Shown piece by piece: positions 31,894 to 38,356 of a DNA stretch of 38,356 nt. The stretch spans positions 1 through 38,356 of the forward strand of contig JAGMCH010000061.1 in NCBI GenBank assembly GCA_023129255.1. The letters run 5' to 3'. Within the stretch, counting starts at the first letter, position 1. Each line of letters begins with the position of its first letter. The position numbers and the translations under genes were made by a program. The notes beneath the pieces were generated by a model. The model was not told the origin of the DNA and searched no databases. It saw nothing but the letters and a program-made list of their open reading frames with translations. The DNA is from Dehalococcoidales bacterium. Its GTDB lineage: Bacteria; Chloroflexota; Dehalococcoidia; Dehalococcoidales; BS750m-G39.

Positions 31894-32244
31894 ATGCCAA
31901 CTATACTTGTGGTATATAATGCCAAGGATCTAAAGACTGCGGACGATTATGAACAGTATCTAAAGAAGAAGAAGGTTGCTTTCTTACGGTCAAAGCCTTA
32001 CATCGACTCATATGAGAGTTATCGGATTGATAAGGTACTGGCGCCTTCGGTACTCGATGCCAAGAATCCGCCCTCGGAGCCCCCGTATCAGTTTATTGCC
32101 AAGTGCGAGGTCAACAATCTGGAGGATTTTGCTAAAGATGCGCAGACACCTGAGATGATGGCCTTCGCCGAAGAATATAGCGCCTATATCGACCCAAACG
32201 GGCCTCTTAATGTGTTCACCATTGGCCATAAGGTTGAGCCGTAA
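31894..32244 (+). CDS. HapK/REDY-like small protein
   Basis: A 116-residue protein with a ferredoxin-like (dimeric alpha-beta barrel) pattern: MPTILVVYNAKDLKTADDYE, KVAFLRSKPYIDSYESYRID, then YQFIAKCEVNNLEDFAKDAQ and FAEEYSAYID. This resembles the REDY-like HapK domain, named from a prodigiosin pathway protein but widespread and of unknown activity. The frame extends to 31876, but AAAGGAG seven bases before ATG 31894 sets the start. The gene lies exactly between the two 68-bp direct repeats, which suggests it arrived by, or could be lost through, recombination. Confidence 0.65.
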   Translation: MPTILVVYNAKDLKTADDYEQYLKKKKVAFLRSKPYIDSYESYRIDKVLAPSVLDAKNPPSEPPYQFIAKCEVNNLEDFAKDAQTPEMMAFAEEYSAYIDPNGPLNVFTIGHKVEP

Positions 32245-32311
32245 GGATAGGCATCGCCGAGGAAGTTGATGTTGAGGAAGGGGAGTAAGCGGGTTTGATT
32301 TGATGGAGATG
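32244..32311 (+). repeat. 68-bp perfect direct repeat, right copy
   Basis: Identical to 31768-31835, but here non-coding. It begins at the last base of the HapK-like gene's stop codon. The unique sequence between the copies is 408 bases. Confidence 0.95.
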
Positions 32312-32318
32312 TAAGGGA

Positions 32319-32346
32319 TTGACAAGAGGGTGTAGAATGATTTAAA
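32319..32346 (+). promoter_or_regulatory. Possible promoter for the AT-rich two-gene module
   Basis: A perfect TTGACA (32319-32324), a 16-base spacer and TTTAAA (32341-32346), directly after the right copy of the direct repeat and 30 bases before ATG 32377. Confidence 0.4.
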
Positions 32347-32376
32347 GAGCAAAGAATAATGTGAAGGAGGGTAAAG

Positions 32377-33156
32377 ATGGTTGACCAAGAGCCTCAAAAA
32401 ATTATCGACAAGAAAGAAAAAGCTAGAAAACGAGGCGGGAAGTCGTTTCCAGTGCTGAGTTTTAATGAAGCGTTAGTTTTAGCTAAAGGAATAGTTGAAC
32501 ACAGCGCCGGTAAACAGATGCGACGTCTAACACTGTTTGATAAATTGAAAAGATCTCCCACTAGTGGACCAAGTCGGCTATTAGTCACAATCTCAAGTAG
32601 ATACGGATTGACTACTGGAAGTTACACTGCTGAATATATAGTAATAACCAACGATGCTCAAACAATCTTGAGTGGGACTTCTTCAGAATCAGAACGCCGC
32701 CAACAGAGTTTCCAACTCGCTATTCAACAGCAAAGCGTTTTTCAGCAATTATATGAACGACTCAAGGGTAAACGCCTGCCTGCACTTGATGTGATCAAAG
32801 ACGAGTTAGCACAGATAGGTGTGCCTGTGGGTGACCGTGGTGCTGCGGCAGAAGTCTTTATTCAGAATACTAAAGATTTACGGCTAATACGTGAAATATC
32901 AGGAAAAGATACTTTATTACCCATTGAGCAAGTTCTTGAAGAACTCCCTTCTGATAGACAGCCACCCGCCAGAGTGATAAAAGAAGAACCTATCACAGAA
33001 AGTAAGGCAGCAGGTGCTGAAAAACAGAAGGTTAAAGTTGAACCAAACATCCAATTAAATATCGAGATACACATTGCCGCAGATACACAAAATGATAAAA
33101 TCAAGGTCATTTTCGAAAACATGAAAAAGTATTTACTAACAAGAAATAATGAATGA
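32377..33156 (+). CDS. Unknown accessory protein, first gene of an AT-rich pair
   Basis: A 259-residue soluble protein, not firmly recognised. Residues about 25-110 form one unit (SFNEALVLAKGIVEHSAG, PSRLLVTISSRYGLTTGSYT, AEYIVITNDAQTILSG) with a wing-like pattern. Residues 113-175 are a second helical unit (FQQLYERLKGKRLPALDVIK). A charged linker of about 45 residues leads to a C-terminal strand-helix block, NIQLNIEIHIAADTQNDKIK then VIFENMKKYL, a tail seen in other accessory and defence-linked proteins. GAAGGAGG precedes ATG 32377. The gene is AT-rich (23 of 60 bases G+C in the line at 32461) and overlaps the next gene by eight bases. Confidence 0.65.
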   Translation: MVDQEPQKIIDKKEKARKRGGKSFPVLSFNEALVLAKGIVEHSAGKQMRRLTLFDKLKRSPTSGPSRLLVTISSRYGLTTGSYTAEYIVITNDAQTILSGTSSESERRQQSFQLAIQQQSVFQQLYERLKGKRLPALDVIKDELAQIGVPVGDRGAAAEVFIQNTKDLRLIREISGKDTLLPIEQVLEELPSDRQPPARVIKEEPITESKAAGAEKQKVKVEPNIQLNIEIHIAADTQNDKIKVIFENMKKYLLTRNNE

Positions 33157-33670
33157 CAAGACGAGCAACTGGCATAAAAGAATCTCGGATTACGTTGCAA
33201 GCCTACCCGAAGAATTACTCGCTAGTTACAAATTTACTCAAGATGAGTATAGTGACGGCGTAATCCCTTTTGAAATTTACAAAGGTACTCATGGTTACAT
33301 AGAGCGAATAGCTAATCAAATTAATAAAGCATATCACTTTGGGATATACGACGGCTGCCTAGTTCTCATGCGACGCCTTATAGAAACATTGCTTATTCTA
33401 GCATTTAGAGAACTTGGAATTGATTCGGAAATAAAAGATAAAGATGGAGCTTATCTCCGTCTTTCTAAGATAATTAACAAAGCTGAAAATAATAAAACTA
33501 TAGCGTTGACCTTGAATGCTAGGGATGGCTTGAAACCGTTTAAAGTGGGAGGGGATTTATCAGCCCATAACCCCTATTTCTGTGCTCGCCAGAAAGACAT
33601 TCTTAACTTCCGCCTGCAGTATCGGGCTTTGGTAGAAGAATTACTTAATAAAGCTGGTATTCTAAAATAG
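33149..33670 (+). CDS. HEPN/DUF4145-like protein, second gene of the AT-rich pair
   Basis: A 173-residue helical protein. The block INKAYHFGIYDGCLVLMRRL, IETLLILAFRELGI and later GGDLSAHNPYF resembles DUF4145-type HEPN proteins, in which a long helix with RR and a late A-H-N segment are conserved. H140 is in the right place for the HEPN histidine, but the usual R-x4-6-H spacing is not present, so RNase activity is uncertain. ATG 33149 overlaps the stop of its partner. GC is low (23 of 60 in the line at 33301). A strong terminator follows at 33736, so the pair forms a closed unit, plausibly a defence or stress module. Confidence 0.6.
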   Translation: MNDKTSNWHKRISDYVASLPEELLASYKFTQDEYSDGVIPFEIYKGTHGYIERIANQINKAYHFGIYDGCLVLMRRLIETLLILAFRELGIDSEIKDKDGAYLRLSKIINKAENNKTIALTLNARDGLKPFKVGGDLSAHNPYFCARQKDILNFRLQYRALVEELLNKAGILK

Positions 33671-33692
33671 ATCTTTATTTAACTTACACCCC

Positions 33693-33812
33693 CCCTTTTA
33701 TCTATTCCCACCCACCACCCTTATAGGAAGAGTCTAAGAGAGGCGAAGCCTCTCTTTTTTATTTCCCTCCCCCTCTCCTTTGAAGGAGAGGGGGATAAAG
33801 GGGGTGAGGTAG
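33693..33812 (-). repeat. Hairpin plus G-quadruplex intergenic repeat (reverse orientation)
   Basis: Plus-strand order: C-tract CCCACCCACCACCC (33707-33720), hairpin AAGAGAGGC-GAA-GCCTCTCTT (33736-33756), a T-run, then hairpin CCCCCTCTCCTT/AAGGAGAGGGGG (33769-33794) and ATAAAGGGGGTGAGGTAG. The last 44 bases mirror the copy at 14061-14104 almost exactly. Confidence 0.8.
33736..33760 (+). terminator. Intrinsic terminator after the AT-rich gene pair
   Basis: A perfect 9-bp stem AAGAGAGGC/GCCTCTCTT with a GAA loop, followed at once by TTTT and then ATTT. It lies 66 bases after the stop at 33670 and is part of the repeat at 33693-33812. Confidence 0.75.
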
Positions 33813-33916
33813 ATAAATAAACCCCTAAAAGCTATACTATTTAATAGAACATGTTAGCAGGGTAAATAAGTTGCGCCTGTATTGCCGATGATACAAAGAA
33901 AAAGGTGAAAACAAGA

Positions 33917-34081
33917 ATGAGTCTTAATCAGGTATTAACATATTTGGCGATAGCAGGAGTTTTGCTATTAACCATTATCAGCCTCATAAATTTCGATTTA
34001 TTTATTGAGTGGGCTGTAAAAGCTATTATCGCCGCATTTATCATCGGAATTTTTATTCGGGTAAGCATGGGCAAGTGGTAG
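33917..34081 (+). CDS. 54-residue small membrane protein upstream of uvrB
   Basis: ATG 33917 to TAG 34079-34081 encodes two helices: VLTYLAIAGVLLLTIISLI and WAVKAIIAAFIIGIFI, joined by a short loop NFDLFIE and ending RVSMGKW. AAAAAGGTGAAAA upstream holds a ribosome binding site. It is 23 bases before uvrB and in the same direction. No family is recognised. The AT-rich composition sets it apart from uvrB. Confidence 0.65.
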   Translation: MSLNQVLTYLAIAGVLLLTIISLINFDLFIEWAVKAIIAAFIIGIFIRVSMGKW

Positions 34082-34104
34082 TTTCGGTCTTTGTGAAGTG
34101 AAAT

Positions 34105-36090
34105 ATGCCTGAGTTTGAAATTGTCTCCGATTTTAAGATGACCGGCGACCAGCCCCAGGCAGTGGAGGGGCTGATGGCAGGACTTAACAAGGGCTTTAAG
34201 CACCAGACCCTGCTCGGCGTTACCGGCAGCGGTAAGACCTTCACCATGGCTAATGCCATCGCCCGGGCACAGAGACCAACCCTGGTTATCTGCCATAACA
34301 AGACCCTCGCCGCCCAGCTCTCCACCGAGTTCAAGGAGTTCTTCCCCAATAACGCCGTGGAGTACTTCGTCAGCTATTACGATTATTACCAGCCCGAAGC
34401 CTATATCCCCCGCACCGATACCTATATTGAGAAAGAAATAGATATCAACGAGGAGATTGACAAGCTGCGCCATGCCGCTACCCGCTCCCTTTTTACGCGC
34501 CGTGATGTCGTCATCGTGGCTTCGGTGTCCTGCATCTACGGCCTGGGCGAGCCTGAGGAATACCGCAGTTTTGTCTGCAGCCTCAAGCGCGGCGAAGGCT
34601 ACCGCCGGGATAAGCTCCTCCGCCGGCTGGTGGACATGCGATACGAGCGCAACGACATCGACTTCACCCGGGGCAAGTTCCGGGTTCGCGGTGATACCCT
34701 GGAGATTCAGCCCGCTCATGAAGAATTAGCGCTGAGGATTGAGTTCTTCGGCGATGACATTGAGCGCATCATGGAGATAGACCCGCTGACCGGCGAGATG
34801 CTGAAGGAACTGGAAGCGGTGGACATCTATCCCGCCAAGCACTTCGTTACCTCTCACCAAAAGCTGATGCTGGCGATTGAGAGCATAAAGCAGGAGCTGG
34901 CCGAACGGCTGGCCGAGCTAAAAGGACAGGGCAAGCTGCTGGAGGCGGCCCGGCTGGAAGCCAGGACCAACTACGATATAGAGATGCTGCGGGAGGCAGG
35001 CTACTGCCATGCCGTGGAGAACTACTCCCGCCACCTATCACAGCGACCTCCCGGCAGCCCGCCGTGGACACTGCTCGACTACTTCCCCAACGATTTCCTC
35101 TTGTTTATTGACGAGTCGCACATGACCATCCCCCAGATTCGGGGCATGTATCACGGCGACATCTCTCGCAAGCAGACGCTGGTGGAGCACGGCTTTCGCC
35201 TGCCCTCGGCGCTGGACAACCGCCCGCTGAACTTCACCGAGTTCGGGCGGCGCATCAATCAGGTCGTCTACACCTCAGCCACGCCGGCAGAATATGAGTA
35301 TGTACACAGCCAGCAGGTGGCGGAGCAATTAGTCCGCCCCACCGGCCTCCTTGAACCAACGGTTGAAATCAAGCCCACCAAGGGGCAGATTGACGACCTC
35401 CTTGACCAGATTAAGACCAGGGTGGATAAAGGGGAGCGCTGCCTGGTAACCACCCTGACCAAGAGGATGGCTGAGGAGCTGGCTGACTACCTGATAGAGA
35501 CGGGGATTAAGACCCATTACCTTCACTCCGAGATTGACACCCTGGAGAGGGTGGAGATACTGCGAGACCTTCGCCTTGGCGTCTACGATGTGGTGGTGGG
35601 CATAAACCTGCTCCGAGAAGGGCTTGACCTGCCTGAGGTGAGCCTGGTGGCTATTCTTGATGCCGATAAGGAAGGCTTTTTGAGGTCGGAGGGGGCGTTA
35701 ATCCAGACTATGGGGCGTGCCTCCCGCCATATAGATGGACATGTCATCATGTACGCCGATACCGTCACCAAATCCATGCAAGCCGCCATCGACGAAACCC
35801 AGCGCCGCCGCCAGATACAGGAAGCCTATAACAAAGAGCACGGCATTACCCCGCAGGGAATAAGGAAAGCCATCAAGGACATCACCGAACGGGTAAAGGT
35901 TGCCGCCGAGGTTCGGGCTGTCTACAGCGCCGCCCCCCTCGCCAGGGAAGACATCGTCCGGCTGATTAAAGAGCTGGAAGGGCAGATGAAGACCGCCGCC
36001 CGAAAAATGGAGTTTGAGAAGGCGGCGTTAATCCGCGACCGCATAGTTGAGCTACGCAAAGAGTTTGAGCCAGTGGAGATAAAGAGATGA
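34105..36090 (+). CDS. uvrB: Excinuclease ABC subunit B
   Basis: UvrB verifies DNA damage and recruits UvrC. The helicase-like motor has Walker [10 protein letters not shown] (residues 38-46), DEAD-like DESH in [14 protein letters not shown], and motif [11 protein letters not shown]. The beta-hairpin that grips DNA is [12 protein letters not shown]. The C-terminal UVR domain ([20 protein letters not shown]) binds UvrC. At 661 residues it is complete. The start is ATG 34105; upstream GTGAAGTGAAAT gives only a weak ribosome binding site. It overlaps a small downstream gene by ATGA. A long antisense frame across it (33928-34719) is a codon shadow. Confidence 0.97.
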   Translation: MPEFEIVSDFKMTGDQPQAVEGLMAGLNKGFKHQTLLGVTGSGKTFTMANAIARAQRPTLVICHNKTLAAQLSTEFKEFFPNNAVEYFVSYYDYYQPEAYIPRTDTYIEKEIDINEEIDKLRHAATRSLFTRRDVVIVASVSCIYGLGEPEEYRSFVCSLKRGEGYRRDKLLRRLVDMRYERNDIDFTRGKFRVRGDTLEIQPAHEELALRIEFFGDDIERIMEIDPLTGEMLKELEAVDIYPAKHFVTSHQKLMLAIESIKQELAERLAELKGQGKLLEAARLEARTNYDIEMLREAGYCHAVENYSRHLSQRPPGSPPWTLLDYFPNDFLLFIDESHMTIPQIRGMYHGDISRKQTLVEHGFRLPSALDNRPLNFTEFGRRINQVVYTSATPAEYEYVHSQQVAEQLVRPTGLLEPTVEIKPTKGQIDDLLDQIKTRVDKGERCLVTTLTKRMAEELADYLIETGIKTHYLHSEIDTLERVEILRDLRLGVYDVVVGINLLREGLDLPEVSLVAILDADKEGFLRSEGALIQTMGRASRHIDGHVIMYADTVTKSMQAAIDETQRRRQIQEAYNKEHGITPQGIRKAIKDITERVKVAAEVRAVYSAAPLAREDIVRLIKELEGQMKTAARKMEFEKAALIRDRIVELRKEFEPVEIKR

Positions 36091-36230
36091 GCGATAACAA
36101 GGCAGAGACCAAACAGGAGCGCCGGGAAAAGAAGCTCAAGAAAAAGCAGGAGCGAATACCCAAACACGGCAAGAATATAGCTAAGATTTATATGGACGCC
36201 ATTTTGAAGAGGTTGAGGGGGGGGAAGTAA
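36087..36230 (+). CDS. 47-residue basic protein coupled to uvrB
   Basis: ATG 36087 overlaps the uvrB stop (ATGA) and runs to TAA 36228-36230. The protein begins [20 protein letters not shown] and ends [12 protein letters not shown], with about 17 Lys/Arg in 47 residues. It is likely helical and able to bind nucleic acid. Tight coupling to uvrB suggests coexpression; a role in repair is only a guess. The G-run before the stop (GGGGGGGG) is prone to slippage, which could alter the last residues. Confidence 0.55.
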   Translation: MSDNKAETKQERREKKLKKKQERIPKHGKNIAKIYMDAILKRLRGGK

Positions 36231-36276
36231 GCAAGCTTCAAGCCAGCCCGGGGGCTGATGCTAAATTATATTTATT

Positions 36277-36525
36277 TTACCTTGCTTCAATTACTACTTC
36301 TGCGTGTAAAATCGTTACTTCACCATCATCCATTTCTAGTTTATAGCTCGGCCAATTTTCAAATTTCTCATCCTTCGTCATTCTTACATCGAATAATTTC
36401 AAAACTTTCCCGTATTTACCTATAAAATTTTCACTTTCTGGATATTTCAATTTGCCTTCTCTGTTTTTCATTTCGATAACTTTTATTCTTGTTCCTGGTT
36501 TAAGTTTTTTTATCTTCCTTATCAT
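36277..36525 (-). CDS. Small AT-rich protein, SH3-like barrel pattern
   Basis: An 82-residue protein: MIRKIKKLKPGTRIKVIEMK, then FIGKYGKVLKLFDV and KLEMDDGEVTILHAEVVIEA. Alternating strands with GKYGKV and DDGE turns suggest a small beta barrel of the SH3/KOW kind, found in phage and accessory proteins. AGGAGG lies seven bases before ATG 36525. It is the last of three minus-strand small genes, all of lower GC than uvrB. No function assigned. Confidence 0.6.
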   Translation of the reverse strand: MIRKIKKLKPGTRIKVIEMKNREGKLKYPESENFIGKYGKVLKLFDVRMTKDEKFENWPSYKLEMDDGEVTILHAEVVIEAR

Positions 36526-36554
36526 CTCCCAACCTCCTCCGAGAACTTGCTGTT

Positions 36555-36740
36555 TTACTTAGTTTTTAACCGTATCATCTCTATAGTAGGGCGAATACCT
36601 TCCCACCACTTGTGGTTAACCCACCCGTGCCGGTAACAGCACCATGGTTTTTGGCATTCAGGGCAACCCTCCGAGCTGCCATACCTGAGCCTGCCCGCTC
36701 TTTCTAACTCTACTAGCCTATCGTACCTCTTCCTAGCCAT
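36555..36740 (-). CDS. Small Cys/His-rich protein, possible zinc ribbon
   Basis: A 61-residue protein with CPECQKPWCCYRHG (C-x2-C-x4-C-C-x3-H) in the middle, rich in Trp, and a basic N-terminus (MARKRYDRLVELER). The spacing could bind zinc. A weak ribosome binding site, CAGGGA, precedes ATG 36740. It lies 30-33 bases from both neighbours, as in a small operon. No family is recognised. Confidence 0.5.
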   Translation of the reverse strand: MARKRYDRLVELERAGRLRYGSSEGCPECQKPWCCYRHGWVNHKWWEGIRPTIEMIRLKTK

Positions 36741-36772
36741 TTTCCCTGCAAGAACTCCGCTGGCACTCTCGC

Positions 36773-36955
36773 TTAATCGTATTTCCCTTCCTGAACAGCC
36801 TCCCTAATGTGCTTCAAAATAGTTTTGTAGAGTTTGCCGTACAACTCTCCCATTACTTCCGGCGTTCGACTTCCCGGCATCTGTAATTTTTCCATCGAAG
36901 CTAAGGTAATCTCTTTTGCCACAATCACTGGGCTTTCATCGTGATACTCCGCCAT
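36773..36955 (-). CDS. Small protein of unknown function
   Basis: A 60-residue protein (MAEYHDESPVIVAKEITLAS... MGELYGKLYKTILKHIREAV), probably alpha-helical in its second half. The pattern of a short strand then GELYGKLYKTIL is reminiscent of small phage-borne or accessory proteins, but no family is claimed. AAAGGAGG is adjacent to ATG 36961 and at good distance from ATG 36955, so the latter is the start. It is the first gene of the small minus-strand set, divergent from the gene at 37240 across a repeat. Confidence 0.55.
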   Translation of the reverse strand: MAEYHDESPVIVAKEITLASMEKLQMPGSRTPEVMGELYGKLYKTILKHIREAVQEGKYD

Positions 36956-36989
36956 TTTCATCCTCCTTTAATGAACTACAAAGGTTCTA

Positions 36990-37180
36990 GCCTTCCCCTC
37001 CCCCCACCCCATAATACCCCCAAACTATTTCTTTTACAATACCCCCCAGGGACAAGAAAAGTCCCCCCATTAACAATACCCCAAAAAGCGGGGTGTTTTT
37101 AAGAGGGGCAAAAGCCCCTCTTTACCTTAAAAGGGCGGTGGGTGGGAATAGATAAAAAACGGTGGGCGGGAAAAGATAAA
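36990..37180 (+). repeat. Hairpin plus G-quadruplex intergenic repeat (degenerate copy)
   Basis: It holds ACCCC/GGGGT (37078-37094) followed by GTTTTT, hairpin AAGAGGGGC-AAAA-GCCCCTCTT (37101-37122), and GGGCGGTGGGTGGG (37133-37146) with the tail AATAGATAAAA, as in the copy at 33693 read in reverse. The C-rich left part (36990-37065) is too degraded to align. The divergent 278-base gap contains nothing else except AT-rich promoter-like sequence at 37183-37201. Confidence 0.65.
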
Positions 37181-37239
37181 CATTGACAAGTAGTATATAA
37201 TAGGCATTGCAAATAACTATTTAGTGAAAGGAGACAAAG

Positions 37240-37482
37240 ATGGCAGAAGTTCCAAAGGACATGAAGTTCCTACTGTTCGGAAAAGGTGCTAAGTGGCACG
37301 CGGTGTCTGCGTTTATTTTAGACTGGCTGGGCTTAGCCTGCTTAATCATGGGAATCATATCCGGTGCTATGGATAGAGCACTAGGGCTAGAGCCAACCTA
37401 TTGGTTCTTAGCAGCAATTGCATTTATTGTATTCGGCTTATGGGCATGGCTCACAGCCTATTTCACAGCCAAGGAGGGATAG
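37240..37482 (+). CDS. Small two-helix membrane protein (first of a pair)
   Basis: An 80-residue protein: a soluble start (MAEVPKDMKFLLFGKGAKWH), two hydrophobic helices (LGLACLIMGIISGAM and FLAAIAFIVFGLWAWLTAYF) and a short tail AKEG. GAAAGGAG lies upstream of ATG 37240. It resembles the next gene in size and topology, although sequence identity is low. No family is recognised. Confidence 0.65.
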   Translation: MAEVPKDMKFLLFGKGAKWHAVSAFILDWLGLACLIMGIISGAMDRALGLEPTYWFLAAIAFIVFGLWAWLTAYFTAKEG

Positions 37483-37527
37483 CCTCCAGCGAAGGGTAAA
37501 ATTTAACTTAAAAAGGAGGAAATATCA

Positions 37528-37794
37528 ATGGCTAAAGGTTTTATGGAGAAACGCAATGACCCAAAATGGCTAGCGACTACGGCAGGTTTGCAGTCTACTT
37601 GGGGTGCCTCTCTCTGGATTCTTGGCTTTATCTTCGCCATATTAGGCATCATTGCTGATGCCACCGGCACCCTTGGCCTGACTATGATGGCCTGGTTCAT
37701 GCTGGCAATCGTATTTCATCTGGCTGGCTTGTCTTATTGGCTCGGCTGGGCACTGGCTGTGCACCTTAAGAGCAAGGAAGCTAAAAAGGAGTAG
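37528..37794 (+). CDS. Small two-helix membrane protein (second of a pair)
   Basis: An 88-residue protein with a short basic start (MAKGFMEKRNDPKWLATTAG), two helices (LWILGFIFAILGIIADA and WFMLAIVFHLAGLSYWLGWAL) and a charged tail KSKEAKKE. AAAAGGAGG precedes ATG 37528. It follows the previous gene after 45 bases, probably in one transcript, and is convergent with ftsK, which ends four bases beyond. No family is recognised. Confidence 0.65.
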   Translation: MAKGFMEKRNDPKWLATTAGLQSTWGASLWILGFIFAILGIIADATGTLGLTMMAWFMLAIVFHLAGLSYWLGWALAVHLKSKEAKKE

Positions 37795-37798
37795 CAAG

Positions 37799-38356
37799 TT
37801 ATCCCTCTTCCCTCTTAACCCCCTCCTCCTCAAGCTGCTCCATGAGGCGGGCGGCACGGGGGTAGCCGATATGCAAGCGCCGTTGCAGATAAGAGGTGGA
37901 GATGTGCTTATGTTCCTGCGCCAGTTGTTTGGCAGCGTCCAGAAGCGGGTCCTCAGGGAAGCCTCCCCTCCCGGCACCAGTCAGGGGTATGGCAAACTCC
38001 TCAATCTTTAGCGGTGCTGCCTCTTCCCTCTGCTGGCTGCCCCAGAAGTAGACCAGCCTCTCTACTTCAGCCTCAGAGACATAGCAACCCTGGAGGCGTT
38101 TGGGCTTAGCCGCTTCGGTAGGCATATAGAGCATGTCTCCCCTGCCCAGCAGCTTTTCCGCGCCTCCCATATCAAGAATAGTCCGTGAATCCACCTGAGA
38201 GGTAACAGCAAAGCTAATGCGGGTGGGAAAGTTAGCCTTAATCAGACCAGTGACCACATCCACCGATGGGCGCTGGGTAGCCACGATAAGGTGAATGCCG
38301 GTAGCCCGGGCAAGCTGAGCTAATCGGCAAAGGGCATGCTCTACTTCATCAAAGCC
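37799..38356 (-). CDS. ftsK: DNA translocase FtsK/SpoIIIE, C-terminal part (cut by window edge)
   Basis: The frame is open to the right edge, so only the last 185 residues are seen. They include the end of the RecA-like motor (CRLAQLARATGIHLIVATQR, PSVDVVTGLIKANFPTRI, SRTILDMGGAEKLLGRGDML) and the C-terminal winged-helix gamma domain (ISTSYLQRRLHIGYPRAARL) that reads KOPS-like sites and activates XerD. FtsK pumps DNA at the division septum. The tyrosine recombinase at 17174 is its probable partner. Confidence 0.93.
   Translation of the reverse strand, partial: GFDEVEHALCRLAQLARATGIHLIVATQRPSVDVVTGLIKANFPTRISFAVTSQVDSRTILDMGGAEKLLGRGDMLYMPTEAAKPKRLQGCYVSEAEVERLVYFWGSQQREEAAPLKIEEFAIPLTGAGRGGFPEDPLLDAAKQLAQEHKHISTSYLQRRLHIGYPRAARLMEQLEEEGVKREEG

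Noticed and set aside
31768-32311. The 68-bp direct repeats considered as attachment sites of an integrated element
   Set aside because: No integrase or recombinase lies between or beside them, the enclosed unit is a single small gene, and there is no tRNA at the site; recombination or tandem duplication is simpler.
33928-34719. Long minus-strand frame of 263 codons over the start of uvrB
   Set aside because: It lies antisense to a certain uvrB and to the small gene before it; its reading is produced by the strong codon bias of uvrB, and its sequence is low in complexity with no family features.
37183-37201. TTGACA and TATAAT ahead of the gene at 37240 considered as one promoter
   Set aside because: The two boxes are only seven bases apart, far from the normal 16-18; neither has a good partner at proper distance, so no promoter is called.

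Overview
The window is a bacterial chromosome segment with dense operons on both strands. Most genes are of moderate to high GC, and intergenic gaps are rich in C/G tracts. The gene set points to an anaerobic member of Chloroflexota, most likely class Dehalococcoidia or a close relative: an Mrp-type P-loop ATPase beside a small ferredoxin, EtfBA, an EF-G paralogue, a TGS-domain DRG-like GTPase, DUF3068 and DUF350 proteins, and C-terminally anchored surface proteins. This placement is inference from gene content; no rRNA is present to confirm it.

Layout. 1-4200: the 5' end of a membrane gene on the minus strand, then a plus-strand run of an ABC-2 exporter (ATPase and permease), a YggS-type PLP protein, an Mrp ATPase lacking its usual CxxC, a small unknown protein and a 2[4Fe-4S] ferredoxin. 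4270-9100: tRNA-Asn, a repeat-filled gap, prfA-prmC-MobA-like, and etfB-etfA from its own promoter. 9108-11879: an anchored surface protein with a second ABC-2 exporter. 11922-20920: minus-strand genes. These are an EF-G-like GTPase; an operon-like run xerD, small membrane protein, pcm, nitroreductase, DUF350, transglutaminase; and a large PKD/CARDB surface protein. 21145-25145: uvrC, a DRG-like GTPase, a 26-residue membrane peptide, a relic of a TGS domain, and a DUF3068 protein. 25281-28141: minus strand, with a MerR-like HTH protein overlapping a coiled-coil protein, then a HAD phosphatase and a DUF72 protein. 28453-31812: acpS, yebC, ruvC, ruvA, a PRC-barrel protein and a membrane-anchored resolvase-like nuclease. 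31768-33812: an accessory stretch with a perfect 68-bp direct repeat around a HapK-like gene, followed by an AT-rich two-gene module. 33917-36230: uvrB between two small genes. 36277-38356: three small AT-rich minus-strand genes, two small membrane proteins and the 3' part of ftsK.

The most unusual content is non-coding. At least six intergenic gaps carry related elements of about 120-215 bp. Each joins one or more strong GC hairpins (several with a GCGAAGC apex) to a tract that can form a G-quadruplex with one-base loops. Copies lie in both orientations, one copy supplies a typical intrinsic terminator, and none contains an ORF. The accessory candidates most worth following are the AT-rich gene pair at 32377-33670 and the HTH plus coiled-coil pair at 25281-26437, which resembles a split version of the RacA layout.

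Functionally the window combines DNA repair and recombination (uvrB, uvrC, ruvC, ruvA, a COG4741-like nuclease, xerD, ftsK), translation (prfA, prmC, tRNA-Asn, the EF-G paralogue), anaerobic electron transfer (ferredoxin, EtfBA, Mrp) and cell-envelope proteins.
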